Assembly: GCA_039105265.1 (NCBI GenBank)
Contig: JAPFFF010000063.1
Coordinates: 682,001 to 746,000, forward strand
DNA: 64,000 nucleotides
Source of the DNA: Tritrichomonas musculus
Taxonomy: Eukaryota; Parabasalia; Tritrichomonadida; Tritrichomonadidae
Reading direction: 5' to 3'
Position 1 is the stretch's first letter; every line of letters starts with the position of its first letter. The notes under the pieces were generated by a model, which saw only the letters and a list, made by a program, of their open reading frames with translations, had not been told where the DNA came from and ran no database searches. This document shows positions 1-9,853 of this stretch, piece by piece. A program made the position numbers and the translations under genes.

Positions 1-930
1 AGCAAGTGCAACAACTCGAAGATATGTTGATGGAAAAGATGCACGCCAGCCCCAGAGCTCACCACTAAGATGGTGATTGTCGATAAGTTGTTTTTGCATC
101 ATCTGGGGTAAATAACTTGTTCCTGTCCCATGATATAATAAAAGAAGGTTATGAATAACAAATGATAAAAGATGAACAATAACAACACTGCCTAAAAGGA
201 TTGATCCCCTAGTAACTATTTCGTCAAAAAAGTCATAATTAATTTTTGGGAATATTTGTAAGATTTGAATAATTTCAACAAAGCCAGTATATAACATCAG
301 CCCCCATGCTGTGTTTTTGCATGCACATGGAAGACCAAGAATAACTCCGCATAAAATTAGATGAGCAAAAAAGTGTTCATGTAAAGGTGAAAGACTGGTA
401 AAATATGAAAAATAAGCTAGAAATAAACAAGAAAAAAAATGGAGCATTCCATCACTAAGAATAAATCGATGTTCTGTAAGTAGAGATGTATCGCATGCAA
501 CCAAAAATCCACTTAAAAAGGAAGATGAGTAACTGAACGATGAATAGCGCATAGCTGTATATATTAATGGAGAGCAAAATGAAGAAAATATAGTTGGAGT
601 TACTCTTAATATAACATAATCTGGAGTCAAATATTGATTTCCATATAATTTTTCAAAGTCAATTTCTCCTTTGTATTGAGAAAAATTAGCGATTAAAAAC
701 ATTACAAGCTTGCCAAATGGAGGATGAATGTCAAAAAAATATTCAGATTTTGTATAAAAATTCGTAAAATTGCCGAAATGAACTTCATCAAAGCAAACGT
801 AATCAGGATTTTGAATCATCCATAAATGAATTGCGAGGGAAAAAGATGATAGTATTAAAATTAAAATCGAGTCTGTTGTTGTAAATGTCTCTATTCTTTG
901 AAGAGGAATTTTCAACATAAATTTGACCAT
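1..930 (-). CDS. Protein O-mannosyltransferase (PMT, GT39), N-terminal 310 residues, cut by window edge
   Basis: The reverse strand is open from ATG at 930 to the window edge, exactly 310 codons, so the C-terminus is missing. A membrane segment at about residues 20-38 is followed by a lumenal loop with the PMT signature: Asp48-Glu49 in FDEVHFG, then DIHPPFGKL at residues 67-75. More hydrophobic segments follow, and a GTGTSYLPQ stretch resembles the conserved loop after TM7-8 of this family. PMTs move mannose from dolichyl-phosphate-mannose to Ser/Thr in the ER; the acidic DE pair is essential in characterised members. The MIR domains expected downstream lie outside the window. The upstream 200 bp contains no clear TCAYTW initiator. 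Confidence 0.88.
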   Translation of the reverse strand, partial: MVKFMLKIPLQRIETFTTTDSILILILSSFSLAIHLWMIQNPDYVCFDEVHFGNFTNFYTKSEYFFDIHPPFGKLVMFLIANFSQYKGEIDFEKLYGNQYLTPDYVILRVTPTIFSSFCSPLIYTAMRYSSFSYSSSFLSGFLVACDTSLLTEHRFILSDGMLHFFSCLFLAYFSYFTSLSPLHEHFFAHLILCGVILGLPCACKNTAWGLMLYTGFVEIIQILQIFPKINYDFFDEIVTRGSILLGSVVIVHLLSFVIHNLLLLYHGTGTSYLPQMMQKQLIDNHHLSGELWGWRASFPSTYLRVVALA

Positions 931-1134
931 TTAATTTGCCTAGTTATTAAAAAAACTGACCATAATAAATAAATGATTCATTTTAGCATGTATAAATAAA
1001 TAAATCTTAAAGATTTGATCTTTTAAATGAAGCAGTTTTATTCAAAATTTCAAACCCAAATATTTTGAAAATAAAAATAATAATTTTGATATAATTTAAA
1101 GCAGAGAGGAATTTAAAGAATAAAGCAATGAATA

Positions 1135-2460
1135 TTACGGCAAAGCTTGGTAATCATCAGAAATATCAGGAACATTCTTTCTACGTAGTTCGGCAACAAT
1201 TCCTTGACGAACTTCATTATAATTATTTCGAACATCTTTTTCAGGTAATTTTCCTTCTTTAATTTCGTTTAAAGCTAAATCTCGCATTGATTGAAGAAGT
1301 GTTTGAAGAGCATCGACTGAAAAATTACGAAAATGTCTTTTCTGAGCTTGTTTAAATGCAGAATTGCTACTTTTAGTATCCCCATCTGCAAAAACTGGAG
1401 TCCAATTTGAAAGTCCTCCACTCTGTTTTTGACCTTGATTTTGGACGATCATTGTTCCTGTGTCACAAGGAATAAAAGTTCCATTTGATTCTGAATTGAA
1501 AAGAATTGTTTTGACTTGATCATCATTAAAATTGCATACTTCTTCCTCCTCCTCTTCTTCTTCTTCCTCTTCTTCTGCCGCTTCTTCGCCTTCTTCATCT
1601 GCTTTTGCTTTGGCTTCTCTGTAATCTTCAACGAGCTTACCAACAATATTTTTTCCATTATTTTTAGTGACTTGTGTAATAAATGGATCTTGAATCAATT
1701 CTGCTGCAGTTGGTCTAAGATCTGATTTTTTATTGAGTGCGCGTGATATAAATTTCTTGAATTCGGGTGATGAATTCTCTGGTGGTTTTGGTGGTTCGCT
1801 GTTTACTATAGTATTCAAAACAAGGTAAACTTTATTGATTTCAGAAAATGGAGGTTCCCCATTTTTAAGTTCAAGCGCGGTAATTCCTAGCGACCATATG
1901 TCTGCTTTAGTATCTGTTCCAGTAGCTAAAATAACTTCAGGTGCCATCCAATTTGGAGATCCTATTTTTGTTAAAGTTTTTGCAGCTTCACTATTATCAA
2001 GTTGAGCAGAAACGCCAAAATCGCAAAGCTTAACATCGCCATCTGAAGTAAGAAGAAGATTTGCAGCTTTTATATCTCGATGAATTCTATTTTTTGAATG
2101 GATGTAAATAAGTCCTTCTAGAACTCCGCGGCAAATAGCGCTAATTTCTGTTTCGTTTAATGGACGTTCAATGTAATTCATGATATCAGAAAGTGAGCCG
2201 CCGTCACAATATTCCATAACAAGCCAAAGCTCATTGTTCTCGAAAAAAAAGTTATAATAATTAACTATGGTTTCATTTCTAAGGTCAATAACCATATTGA
2301 TTTCTGAAAGAAGAGGGAGCCAATCTTGTTCAAGTTGAATTCTTTTAATTGCGACAATCTGTTTGGTTTTTTTATCTTCGGCTTTAAAAACCTTTCCATA
2401 GGCTCCTTGTCCTATCTGTTCTAATAAATCATAATCATTGGCGCATGCGGTTGATTTCAT
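1135..2460 (-). CDS. STE20-family protein kinase, MST/Hippo-like, with C-terminal SARAH-like helix
   Basis: 441 aa. The kinase domain covers about residues 10-265: glycine loop GQGAYG (17-22), Lys39 in VAIK, Glu53, HRD at 127-129, DFG at 147-149 and GSPNWMAPE, the STE20-group activation-segment signature. A glutamate-rich tract follows at about 288-310. The last ~55 residues begin NFSVDALQ, carry a heptad-like pattern and end in basic residues, much like the SARAH dimerisation helix of MST1/2. The ATG at 2460 is preferred over an upstream in-frame GTG (2481) because a TCATTT initiator sits 11 nt upstream. The kinase group is secure; assignment to Hippo/MST rests on the C-terminal helix and is inference. 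Confidence 0.88.
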   Translation of the reverse strand: MKSTACANDYDLLEQIGQGAYGKVFKAEDKKTKQIVAIKRIQLEQDWLPLLSEINMVIDLRNETIVNYYNFFFENNELWLVMEYCDGGSLSDIMNYIERPLNETEISAICRGVLEGLIYIHSKNRIHRDIKAANLLLTSDGDVKLCDFGVSAQLDNSEAAKTLTKIGSPNWMAPEVILATGTDTKADIWSLGITALELKNGEPPFSEINKVYLVLNTIVNSEPPKPPENSSPEFKKFISRALNKKSDLRPTAAELIQDPFITQVTKNNGKNIVGKLVEDYREAKAKADEEGEEAAEEEEEEEEEEEEVCNFNDDQVKTILFNSESNGTFIPCDTGTMIVQNQGQKQSGGLSNWTPVFADGDTKSSNSAFKQAQKRHFRNFSVDALQTLLQSMRDLALNEIKEGKLPEKDVRNNYNEVRQGIVAELRRKNVPDISDDYQALP

Positions 2461-2467
2461 TGAAGTC

Positions 2468-2473
2468 AAATGA
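2468..2473 (-). promoter_or_regulatory. Putative trichomonad initiator (TCATTT) of the MST-like kinase gene
   Basis: Read on the minus strand the hexamer is TCATTT, a perfect match to the trichomonad Inr TCA(+1)YT(A/T). It places the transcript start at 2471 and leaves an 11-nt leader before the ATG at 2460, typical for trichomonads. Such hexamers also occur by chance in this A+T-rich DNA. Confidence 0.5.
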
Positions 2474-2481
2474 AAAAGCAC

Positions 2482-2949
2482 TAATATTTGACTTTTTCAT
2501 AGAAACCGTTATTGCTAAACAGCTGTATAGACAATTATATGACCAGATATAATTACCAAAAAACTTATTTATTCAATTTTTCTCAAAATTTATTCCGAAA
2601 TATCTTGAAAGTCTTTAATAATATTATAAACAAATTGCAATGATATTTTAAATACAATGTATTTGTAAGGGCCTCTCTATTAGTTTAACTAGATAACTGT
2701 ATTTTAACAATATTATAACACTATTATTTAATATAATTTTTTTTATTAATCAATCATAACTCAAATCCATCTGCAGTAATTAAAATGAAATAGAAGAAAA
2801 AATGGGTAGGATAAGTAAAAAGAATCGCTTCCTGAAAAGTCATAAGTATCTAACTTAAGACTTGTCATTTCTCACTATTTACTAAATAGTATTTAGTAAC
2901 TAATATAACACTTCAGTATTAAAGAATGGTCAATCCTTTGTTTTTTTTT
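2482..2949. other. Intergenic, no gene seen
   Basis: About 470 bp of A/T-rich sequence upstream of the MST-like kinase. I see no coding potential, TIR element or RNA-like structure apart from short poly-T runs. Confidence 0.5.
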
Positions 2950-3174
2950 TTATTCTTCAATTCTCTCAAAATCAGAGTCAAGAGAATATTCATCTGGCCA
3001 CTCATCATCAACCTTGACAAGCTTGAGGGCCAGTTTTCTCATAAAATTCTCCTCTTTGAAATTATTTTTGTAGTGTTTTACATATTCACGACAAGATTCA
3101 ACAGAAAAATGTTCAAGAGAGTTTTTGATTGAAGCAAAGTAAGCATCAATTAAATCTTCATATTTGTACTTCAT
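2950..3174 (-). CDS. Small hypothetical protein, 74 aa
   Basis: The frame opens with ATG at 3174 and gives a hydrophilic, Cys-poor protein with alternating aromatic and charged residues and an acidic tail (DDEWPDEYSLDSDFERIEE). Its composition is balanced, unlike the Asn/Ile/Lys-heavy chance frames elsewhere in the window, and it lies co-directionally between two real genes. I recognise no family. No initiator motif is visible upstream. It may be a real short gene, or the last piece of a longer one. Confidence 0.4.
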   Translation of the reverse strand: MKYKYEDLIDAYFASIKNSLEHFSVESCREYVKHYKNNFKEENFMRKLALKLVKVDDEWPDEYSLDSDFERIEE

Positions 3175-3490
3175 GATTTTAAATACTAAAGCTTCTTATT
3201 TGTACGCTTAAACGTTTGAAATTTCAATTGAATCTATAAAATAAATTTTGAAAATTTGTTGAAAAACGGTTAATTGCTCCTCTCAAAAATAGTAATTTGA
3301 ATTAACGTTGGGATACTCAAATGATTTTGAGAGATATATTCATAGAAATTTTTCTCTTTTCATGATTTTAAACTTCAACGATTATTACATGTATTGTTCT
3401 TAATAAATAATTATAATTGTTTTTTATTAAAATTATTTAATAATTTAAAATGATACGAAAATATTAAAGTGCAAAATTAACTAATTTCAC

Positions 3491-4096
3491 TTAATATTTC
3501 TTTTTCACTATTGTCGGACCTCGAAGAGGATTGTGTCGAATGCCTTGTTCCTTCTTCTTTTTATTTTTCTTTTGTTTTTTTCCTCTCCTTTGGTTCTTTT
3601 GTTTCTCTTTAAGCTCAATATTTTTCTGACGATTATTTTCCATTCTTTTATATATATCCTTATTCTTTTCAGTTGCTGCAAGGAGTCTAGCTGTTCCATG
3701 AAGTTCTTCATCATCTTGTGGATATTCAGGATAATGAACAGCATAATTATCAGCAACAATTTTAGAAATTTGAGCTTCCCAAATATCAAATCCATTAGGA
3801 TCAATCACATAAACGTTCTCTTCTTCTTTGAAAACATAACCTTCAGGACGATCAAAGTCAACTTCTTTATCTAAAAGCAGATGTTCACTTTCCTCTTCTT
3901 CTTCTTGTGGTTGTTCTTTTTCAGCAGCGTCTTCGTTTTCTTTATTTTCAGTATTTTCTTTCTCTTCAGCTTTTGGTTCTGCTTCGGTTGCAGATGGTTC
4001 AGCAGCTGCTGCTTCGGAAGCAGCTGGTTGTTCCTGCTCTTGTGGTTGCTCTTCTTTTGTTTCTGGTGTATTTGTTTCTGCTTTCTCTTCGCTCAT
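3491..4096 (-). CDS. Chromo-barrel/Tudor-knot-like protein with acidic N-terminus and basic tail
   Basis: 201 aa. Residues 1-75 are a Glu/Gln/Ala/Pro-rich acidic stretch. Residues ~88-142 look like a chromo-barrel (Tudor-knot) fold, with VYVIDPNGFDIWEAQISKI followed by YAVHYPEYPQDDEELH, the pattern seen in MRG15/Eaf3 and MYST acetyltransferases (keyword: YxVHY). Residues ~150-195 are highly basic. Known relatives sit in NuA4-type histone acetyltransferase complexes and read or bind chromatin or RNA. A nuclear chromatin role here is inference from the one domain. The MRG or acetyltransferase domain of those relatives is absent, so this is a short stand-alone version. Confidence 0.62.
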   Translation of the reverse strand: MSEEKAETNTPETKEEQPQEQEQPAASEAAAAEPSATEAEPKAEEKENTENKENEDAAEKEQPQEEEEESEHLLLDKEVDFDRPEGYVFKEEENVYVIDPNGFDIWEAQISKIVADNYAVHYPEYPQDDEELHGTARLLAATEKNKDIYKRMENNRQKNIELKEKQKNQRRGKKQKKNKKKKEQGIRHNPLRGPTIVKKKY

Positions 4097-4456
4097 ATCG
4101 AAATTGATAATTGAATAAAAACTGTTTACATTTAAAAATTGGCGCCTTTTTAAAATTTTTTATTTTACATTTCTAAAGAATACTATAAATCTGATATTTA
4201 CTAAAAGAATTAATGAATTGCTTGAAAAATGCCAAATGGTCACAATCTTTTTTTAATTGTTTATAAAAATATGAAAAATATCATATGTTATTTATAAATA
4301 ACAAATATTTCGTCTTTTAGTTTATTTTCAATTGTAAAGATATAATATAATTCAAGCCCATACTCAATGAAAAAATAAATAATCGCACAATTCAAAAAGA
4401 AGTCATTTATCTGTTTTTATATTTTAATAGTAAACACATACATAAAAAGAATTAAA
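4097..4456. other. Intergenic, no gene seen
   Basis: A/T-rich spacer between two co-directional genes. It contains the upstream region of the chromo-barrel gene and the 3' end of the TKL kinase gene. No repeat or structured element was recognised. Confidence 0.5.
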
Positions 4457-5383
4457 TTAGGCGAAATTATATTCTGGATCTGAAGCTTTAATTTCAGTTG
4501 CAAAAGAAATATATCGATCAAAATCTGTGCCTGGCAAAATATACGTTTCTGTAGCAAGCATTGGAACGATAGAGTTGAAATCTGGTCTTTCTTCTGGCTT
4601 CGTTTTCCAGCAATTTTCAATTAAATCATAGATGTTTAACCTTGGTGATGGGAGAGTTGGTCTCATATTCTTTTTAACAACGTCATTAACAATATCATTA
4701 ACGGATTTATAATCGCCAAATGGTGTTTTTCCAATAATAACTTCATACATTAACATTCCAAACGAATAAACATCCGCTTTAATCCCATAATTGGATGATG
4801 TCATAACCTCGGGAGCCATCCAAGGATAAGATCCTCGTCTTGGTGTATTAGGCTCGAAAGAACTGATAACTTTAGCAAATCCAAAATCAGCCAATTTCGG
4901 CTTAAAATCCTTATCAAGCAAGATATTGCCTGATTTTAAATCACGATGAAGAACAAATCCATTTTTAACTGCATGATAATGCATATATCGAAGTGCACAT
5001 GCAATACCAAGTATAATAATTGATCGTTCAGTTGGGCCAAATCCAGAAAATTCAATTCCAGCATCAATATTCATTAATATACCATCCAAACAGCCATTTT
5101 CCATGTAGTCTAATACATATGACAATTGAAGATTTCCATCCACTTCATCTGATAAAAATCCATGAAATTTTATAATGCACGGATGATGAAATGTTCCTAA
5201 AATGGAAATCTCTTTCATAAAATCTGATTCATATCTTTCGTCTTCATTTACGAGCGTGAATGTTTTTATTGCAACCAATTCGCCTGTCTTTTTGTTTTTC
5301 TCAAGTGATATTGCAGAGTATGTCCCACGTCCAATAAATCTAATAAATTCAAAATCACTTTGGTTATATTTTATGAATGACAT
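4457..5383 (-). CDS. Tyrosine-kinase-like (TKL) protein kinase
   Basis: 308 aa, almost entirely kinase domain. Glycine loop GRGTYSAIS (18-26; the third Gly is Ser), Lys40 in VAIK, Glu59, HRDLKSGN from 146, DFG at 166-168, then SYPWMAPEV and KADVYSFGMLMYE, which are TKL-type hallmarks. All catalytic residues are present, so it should be active as a Ser/Thr kinase. There is no membrane segment, LRR or ankyrin part, making this a minimal kinase next to larger ones in the window. The start ATG at 5383 is the only ATG upstream of the domain. Substrate and pathway cannot be read from the sequence. Confidence 0.9.
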   Translation of the reverse strand: MSFIKYNQSDFEFIRFIGRGTYSAISLEKNKKTGELVAIKTFTLVNEDERYESDFMKEISILGTFHHPCIIKFHGFLSDEVDGNLQLSYVLDYMENGCLDGILMNIDAGIEFSGFGPTERSIIILGIACALRYMHYHAVKNGFVLHRDLKSGNILLDKDFKPKLADFGFAKVISSFEPNTPRRGSYPWMAPEVMTSSNYGIKADVYSFGMLMYEVIIGKTPFGDYKSVNDIVNDVVKKNMRPTLPSPRLNIYDLIENCWKTKPEERPDFNSIVPMLATETYILPGTDFDRYISFATEIKASDPEYNFA

Positions 5384-5795
5384 TAATTCATAAAAATCGA
5401 AAAATTGTTAAAATTTTTATATTGAAATTTTCAATTTGAAATGATTAATTGAAAATATTTATATAAAAATAAAATAGCAATATTCGGGTCAATAATAAGT
5501 AAAAATTCTTTATAATAGAATTTAAAACTTTAAAACGAATATTTATTAGGAATTAATGATAGTTAAAGTTAAATCTCATTTACCGACTACAATTTTCATT
5601 ATACAATTTTCATTATACAAAATTTTCAATGAAAAAGCATATATTCCTCTTCTGAACTTCACGACCTGAAGTCTGGCGAGCATTTACAAAATAAAAAAAA
5701 AAAAAAAAATCTTTCCAGATAATTAAAAATAATAAATTATTTATATTTATATTAAGAGAAAGAAATAGCTATTTATTATTTTGTGGATATTAAAA
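5384..5795. other. Intergenic, no gene seen
   Basis: Spacer between the TKL kinase start and the STT3 stop. It has a homopolymeric A run near 5690 and a short duplicated segment (CAATTTTCATTATACAA type) near 5590-5620. Nothing else was recognised. Confidence 0.5.
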
Positions 5796-7880
5796 TCAAT
5801 AAACTCTATCCCAAAGTGGATCTGGGAGTACCTTATAAATTCTAACAATCCAATTCTTTGTTGAGAAAGCTTCTTGAAAGTGAGTTAGTTTAAGTGTATC
5901 AAGATATGGAACGTCAACATTTCGTGCGAAGTCATATCCATAATTAAAGGATGGATGGAGCCTAAATCTCTTAAAGTTATGATAACAGAAATGGAACATC
6001 ATAGATAGTGTCATATTCTTCGTCATCCTTTGTCCAACAATATGTTCGTATGGAGAAGGCTGATACATTTCACCAGTGATGTTGTCAAATGTTTGATGAG
6101 CAATTCGTGGCATCCAAAGGAATTTGTTTATATCATCGCCAGAGTATTGTGATGCACCTCCAAATATGACAAGCATATAATCAGCTCCCATTAGTCTAGC
6201 AAGCCTCCAAGAGATAGCCTGTGGGGAACTCATCGTCATTCCAATAATTCCAATGTGAGTGAAATTGTTTGTATTTCCATCAGCCATGCAGCCACGTCCT
6301 CCCATAGATGTGATTTGATAGCCATAGTCCCACCAAGACATAACACGTTGATCACGGCCAGTGTTTGTCCATAACCATCTGTAACCTTCACGATAATCAT
6401 CTGATGATTCTCTTCCACGAGGAGTGAGCACTGGGAAGTGAATATGATCTCCTGAGTAGCTGTAGCAAGCAAACCAAACTGCATGAAGTAATGAGTATAC
6501 GCAAATTGCAAAGGCATTTATGATCATAATTGTTGGCATTGGATCAAATTCGAAGTTTCCTTCGCTATCTCGCCTTCCATATTTGAATTTGTTCATTGCA
6601 CGACTGAGGAGATAGTCTAAGCCCATTCCAGAAACAAAGACTAAAGCAGGTGTAAAAACAAGAACAAGACGAATCATAATTGATGCAAAATAAAGGGTGG
6701 AAAGGCCATATATGAGCAATAAAAGTTTAATTTCGTCAACTTTTCGATTTGGTCCCGTTTTAGAAAGAGCAGAATAGCAGCCAACTGGAAATAGAACAAG
6801 GAGAAGACCACAATCAATGAAATATTTTCCCCATGCAGTTGGTTGATGTTCAGCAACAGAAGCAATAATTGGTATCTTTTTTGTGGCGTATGAAGGGTCA
6901 AACATATTCATCAATCGTCCACTGAATCCACCAAGAAGGCCTGTCGAAACACCAATTGTGACCACTGCAAAAAGGATAATAGGAAGTGTAAGAATTGAAG
7001 TAACAACGCAGGTTGATAAAGAGGATGGTGATAAATTGCGTTTTAGAAATTGGTAAAAGCCCCATATTTGTAAAACAATTAATACACCAATTGATGCAAA
7101 ATGTTCAGGTTTTGAAATTGTTTTTTCAGAAATAAATGGTATGGAAGAAGTCAAAAGCATGCCAACTAAAGCCCAAATAGAGTATGAAATATGTAATCTC
7201 CACGAATGTTGGCCAATTGCAACAAGGCCAGCTGTAAATAATGGAATGCAGTTAGAAACAAAAACGTATCCTCCCCATGTCAAAGCTAAGTATCCGTATG
7301 CAATTCCTGATATAGTGGCCCAAAAGACTGAACCAGTTTTAACAGCACGTGCAAATGTATAAAGATCTAAAACAATAATAAATAAAGATATGCATTCATA
7401 ATCGTAAGCTCCTCCAACAGACCTGGATATCATACCTGGCATGAACGAAGTTAAAACCGCAAATGTAACACCAAGTTTTGTAGATTCAACCAGTTGGCCA
7501 AATAAAAATGAAATAAGTACTGAACAAACTGAAGAAATTGGCCCCATGTAAACGCAAATGTCAACCAAGTTGATCATTATATGAAACTTATTTAAAGTCC
7601 ATTTTAAGATTGCTGATGTATACATCAAACCTGGATATGATGTTTCACCAACTGGTCTACCTTGAGGATACCATGAAATATTATCAAACCAGCCAAGGAA
7701 TTCATAGAGACCATGTTCATCAATATATTGAGAGCAGCGCCAATTAAAATGAGGATCGAATTCATGAATTATTGGTTCGTTAATAACAATTGAAAACTGA
7801 CGAATACTAAAAGCGAGTATACAACTTAAAATAACAAGTATAAAAGAAATTGCATGTGAAAGATAAGATTCAGTGGCCAT
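5796..7880 (-). CDS. STT3: Oligosaccharyltransferase catalytic subunit STT3
   Basis: 694 aa multi-spanning ER membrane protein. STT3 transfers the lipid-linked glycan to Asn in N-X-S/T sequons. Visible hallmarks: the first lumenal loop EFDPHFNWR with the catalytic Asp, the second acidic motif in GGAYDYECIS, the WWDYG substrate-binding motif at residues 516-520, and about a dozen hydrophobic segments in the first 450 residues. The length fits single-subunit eukaryotic STT3. Protists that have only a few OST subunits rely on this protein; whether others exist here cannot be seen. The gene is divergent from the CAMK-like kinase gene, with a 493-bp spacer. No initiator motif is evident. Confidence 0.97.
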   Translation of the reverse strand: MATESYLSHAISFILVILSCILAFSIRQFSIVINEPIIHEFDPHFNWRCSQYIDEHGLYEFLGWFDNISWYPQGRPVGETSYPGLMYTSAILKWTLNKFHIMINLVDICVYMGPISSVCSVLISFLFGQLVESTKLGVTFAVLTSFMPGMISRSVGGAYDYECISLFIIVLDLYTFARAVKTGSVFWATISGIAYGYLALTWGGYVFVSNCIPLFTAGLVAIGQHSWRLHISYSIWALVGMLLTSSIPFISEKTISKPEHFASIGVLIVLQIWGFYQFLKRNLSPSSLSTCVVTSILTLPIILFAVVTIGVSTGLLGGFSGRLMNMFDPSYATKKIPIIASVAEHQPTAWGKYFIDCGLLLVLFPVGCYSALSKTGPNRKVDEIKLLLLIYGLSTLYFASIMIRLVLVFTPALVFVSGMGLDYLLSRAMNKFKYGRRDSEGNFEFDPMPTIMIINAFAICVYSLLHAVWFACYSYSGDHIHFPVLTPRGRESSDDYREGYRWLWTNTGRDQRVMSWWDYGYQITSMGGRGCMADGNTNNFTHIGIIGMTMSSPQAISWRLARLMGADYMLVIFGGASQYSGDDINKFLWMPRIAHQTFDNITGEMYQPSPYEHIVGQRMTKNMTLSMMFHFCYHNFKRFRLHPSFNYGYDFARNVDVPYLDTLKLTHFQEAFSTKNWIVRIYKVLPDPLWDRVY

Positions 7881-8373
7881 TTCAATTTTTTATAGAAATA
7901 GGGTTTGAAACAGCAGGGTCTTAAAAAATATGACGTTTTTTTACATTCAATTGAATGGTGAATTTTTAATAAACAGATTATATTTTTTAAAGATATTTGG
8001 TCGTTATTAAATATTAACAAATCGGTTAAAAAAAAAAATGAATTGTTTTGAATAAAATTAGTAATGGTATTATTCTTGATTATCGAATTCTGTTTTATAT
8101 ATTAGAATAGGTTATTATGAAATCCCTAATAGGAATTGAAATTATCTTCTCAATATTCAAATATATTTGAATATTGTATAAAGAGTTAAATACTTTTTAT
8201 ATTAAATAACAACAAGAAAAACTATTTGATATTTAACAAAAAAAAATTGCACCTTTTTTATAACTGTTTATTAAAAAATACGATATTCAATTTTCACAGA
8301 AATGAAATGAATTTAGTATTCAAAAAAAATTCAATGTATTGAATATTTTAAAACAAATAATAAGGGAAAAGAA
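7881..8373. other. Divergent intergenic region between STT3 and the CAMK-like kinase
   Basis: 493 bp, A/T-rich, must contain both promoters. The only distinctive structure is the 26-bp perfect palindrome at 8151-8176, described separately. Confidence 0.5.
8151..8176. repeat. Perfect 26-bp palindrome
   Basis: CAATATTCAAATA is followed directly by its exact reverse complement, with no spacer. It lies about 200 bp upstream of the kinase ATG and 270 bp upstream of the STT3 ATG, so it may be a dimeric protein-binding site or simply an A/T-rich palindrome. Confidence 0.7.
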
Positions 8374-9678
8374 ATGGAAAACCTTTTCCCACCTACGATT
8401 GGTGAATACTCATTTGCTGGAATCCTCGGCCACGGAACATTTTCTATTGTAGCTTTAGCAGTAAAAACCAAAACAAACGAATATTATGCTTGTAAAATTG
8501 TACCAAAATTAATAATTTCTGCAAACTCTCTCGAAGAACGTTTTGAAAATGAAATACGAATCCACCAACAACTTCATCATATCGGTGTTGTTCAAATTGT
8601 CGATTTACACAAGGACGATCGAAATTATTATATCTTTATGGAATATTGTCCAAATGGAGATTTCTTTCAATTTATCATCGAAAATAACACATTATCCGAA
8701 CCTCTCGCTTCATACTGTATGGTTCAGATCCTGGAAGCTTTGAAATATCTTCATAATCTTGGAATTGCTCACCGCGACATGAAGCCAGAGAATATATTAA
8801 TTGATGCAAATGGCCACCTCAAAATTTCTGATTTTGGACTTTCTAGATATGTTGGTAATGGTGGTTTAGTTTCAACGCCATGTGGATCTCCATGCTATGC
8901 TTCACCAGAATGCTTAAGTGGTTATCCATATGACGGGAAAACAAATGATATTTGGAGTTGTGGTGTTATTTTATATGCTTCTCTTACTGGTTCGATGCCA
9001 TGGACTAAAAGAAATCAAAAACAATTATTCGATCAAATAAGGCATGGTGATTACAAAGTTCCTGAGACCTTTTCACCTGAGTGTCAATCACTTATAAAAC
9101 GGTTCCTTACAGTTGATTTAACAGCAAGAATCACAATTGATCAGGCCCTTCAGCATCCATTTTTAAAGAATGTTGAGAAGTCAATGAATAACCAAGTTAA
9201 TCTTTTTCCTTTAATTTCAATTAAAAAAGTTGATGACTTTCTTGGCTATTCTGACGACAATGAGATCGTTTCTAAAAACGAACTTTTCAGGTCAGAGTCA
9301 TCTGCTGAAGATGGATTCAACAAAGTGCTAAAGCAAATTGATTCTGTAGATATTCGCCATAACTTCCATAAATCAAATCAAAATCAATCAAAACAAACAA
9401 ATCAATCAAAAATAGATCATAAAATAAAACAAAGATCTAGCTCTACGAATCATAAAAATATTTATAAGCAGAAGAATACAATTGATAAATTAAATGCTGA
9501 GCCACAAAGAGGTGATATTCGTTACACTCGAAAGCCAACAAATGTTTTAACCAGTCAAAGTCTACAAGGTTCTTTAAGGCCACTTCCAATGCCAAAAAAC
9601 ACAAAGAAATCATTGAGTGTAATGAAGCCAGGCATTTTGCATCAGCATCCTTATATTGTCAAGCCTTCTTTAATATAA
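8374..9678 (+). CDS. CAMK/SNF1-like serine/threonine kinase
   Basis: 434 aa. Kinase domain at residues ~11-268: GHGTFS (19-24), Lys41 in ACKIV, Glu60, HRDMKPEN from 133, DFG at 153-155, then TPCGSPCYASPE, the CAMKL/SNF1-AMPK-type activation segment, and DIWSCGVILYA. Residues 269-434 are Ser/Asn/Lys/Gln-rich and disordered, with a Pro-rich end, and contain no recognisable UBA or KA1 domain. All catalytic residues are present. It belongs to the SNF1/MARK/NIM1-like branch common in trichomonads; the exact subfamily is uncertain. Confidence 0.9.
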   Translation: MENLFPPTIGEYSFAGILGHGTFSIVALAVKTKTNEYYACKIVPKLIISANSLEERFENEIRIHQQLHHIGVVQIVDLHKDDRNYYIFMEYCPNGDFFQFIIENNTLSEPLASYCMVQILEALKYLHNLGIAHRDMKPENILIDANGHLKISDFGLSRYVGNGGLVSTPCGSPCYASPECLSGYPYDGKTNDIWSCGVILYASLTGSMPWTKRNQKQLFDQIRHGDYKVPETFSPECQSLIKRFLTVDLTARITIDQALQHPFLKNVEKSMNNQVNLFPLISIKKVDDFLGYSDDNEIVSKNELFRSESSAEDGFNKVLKQIDSVDIRHNFHKSNQNQSKQTNQSKIDHKIKQRSSSTNHKNIYKQKNTIDKLNAEPQRGDIRYTRKPTNVLTSQSLQGSLRPLPMPKNTKKSLSVMKPGILHQHPYIVKPSLI

Positions 9679-9853
9679 TTCTTCTGGCTGTTTGTTTTGT
9701 ATTATGTTTTTTATTAATGTTTTTATTGTACTTTTATGTTTACTATAATATTATTATTATTTTTTCACATTATTGCCGTATTAAAAAAATATATTAAAAA
9801 AAGTCGCGTTTTTGATATTACATAAAGTTTATAATATATGATATAAACTTTAA

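Noticed and set aside
2479-2481. GTG as start of the MST-like kinase
   Set aside because: Non-ATG start in a eukaryote; the ATG at 2460 has an initiator 11 nt upstream.
7141-7362. 73-aa frame on plus inside STT3
   Set aside because: Antisense shadow of the STT3 gene.
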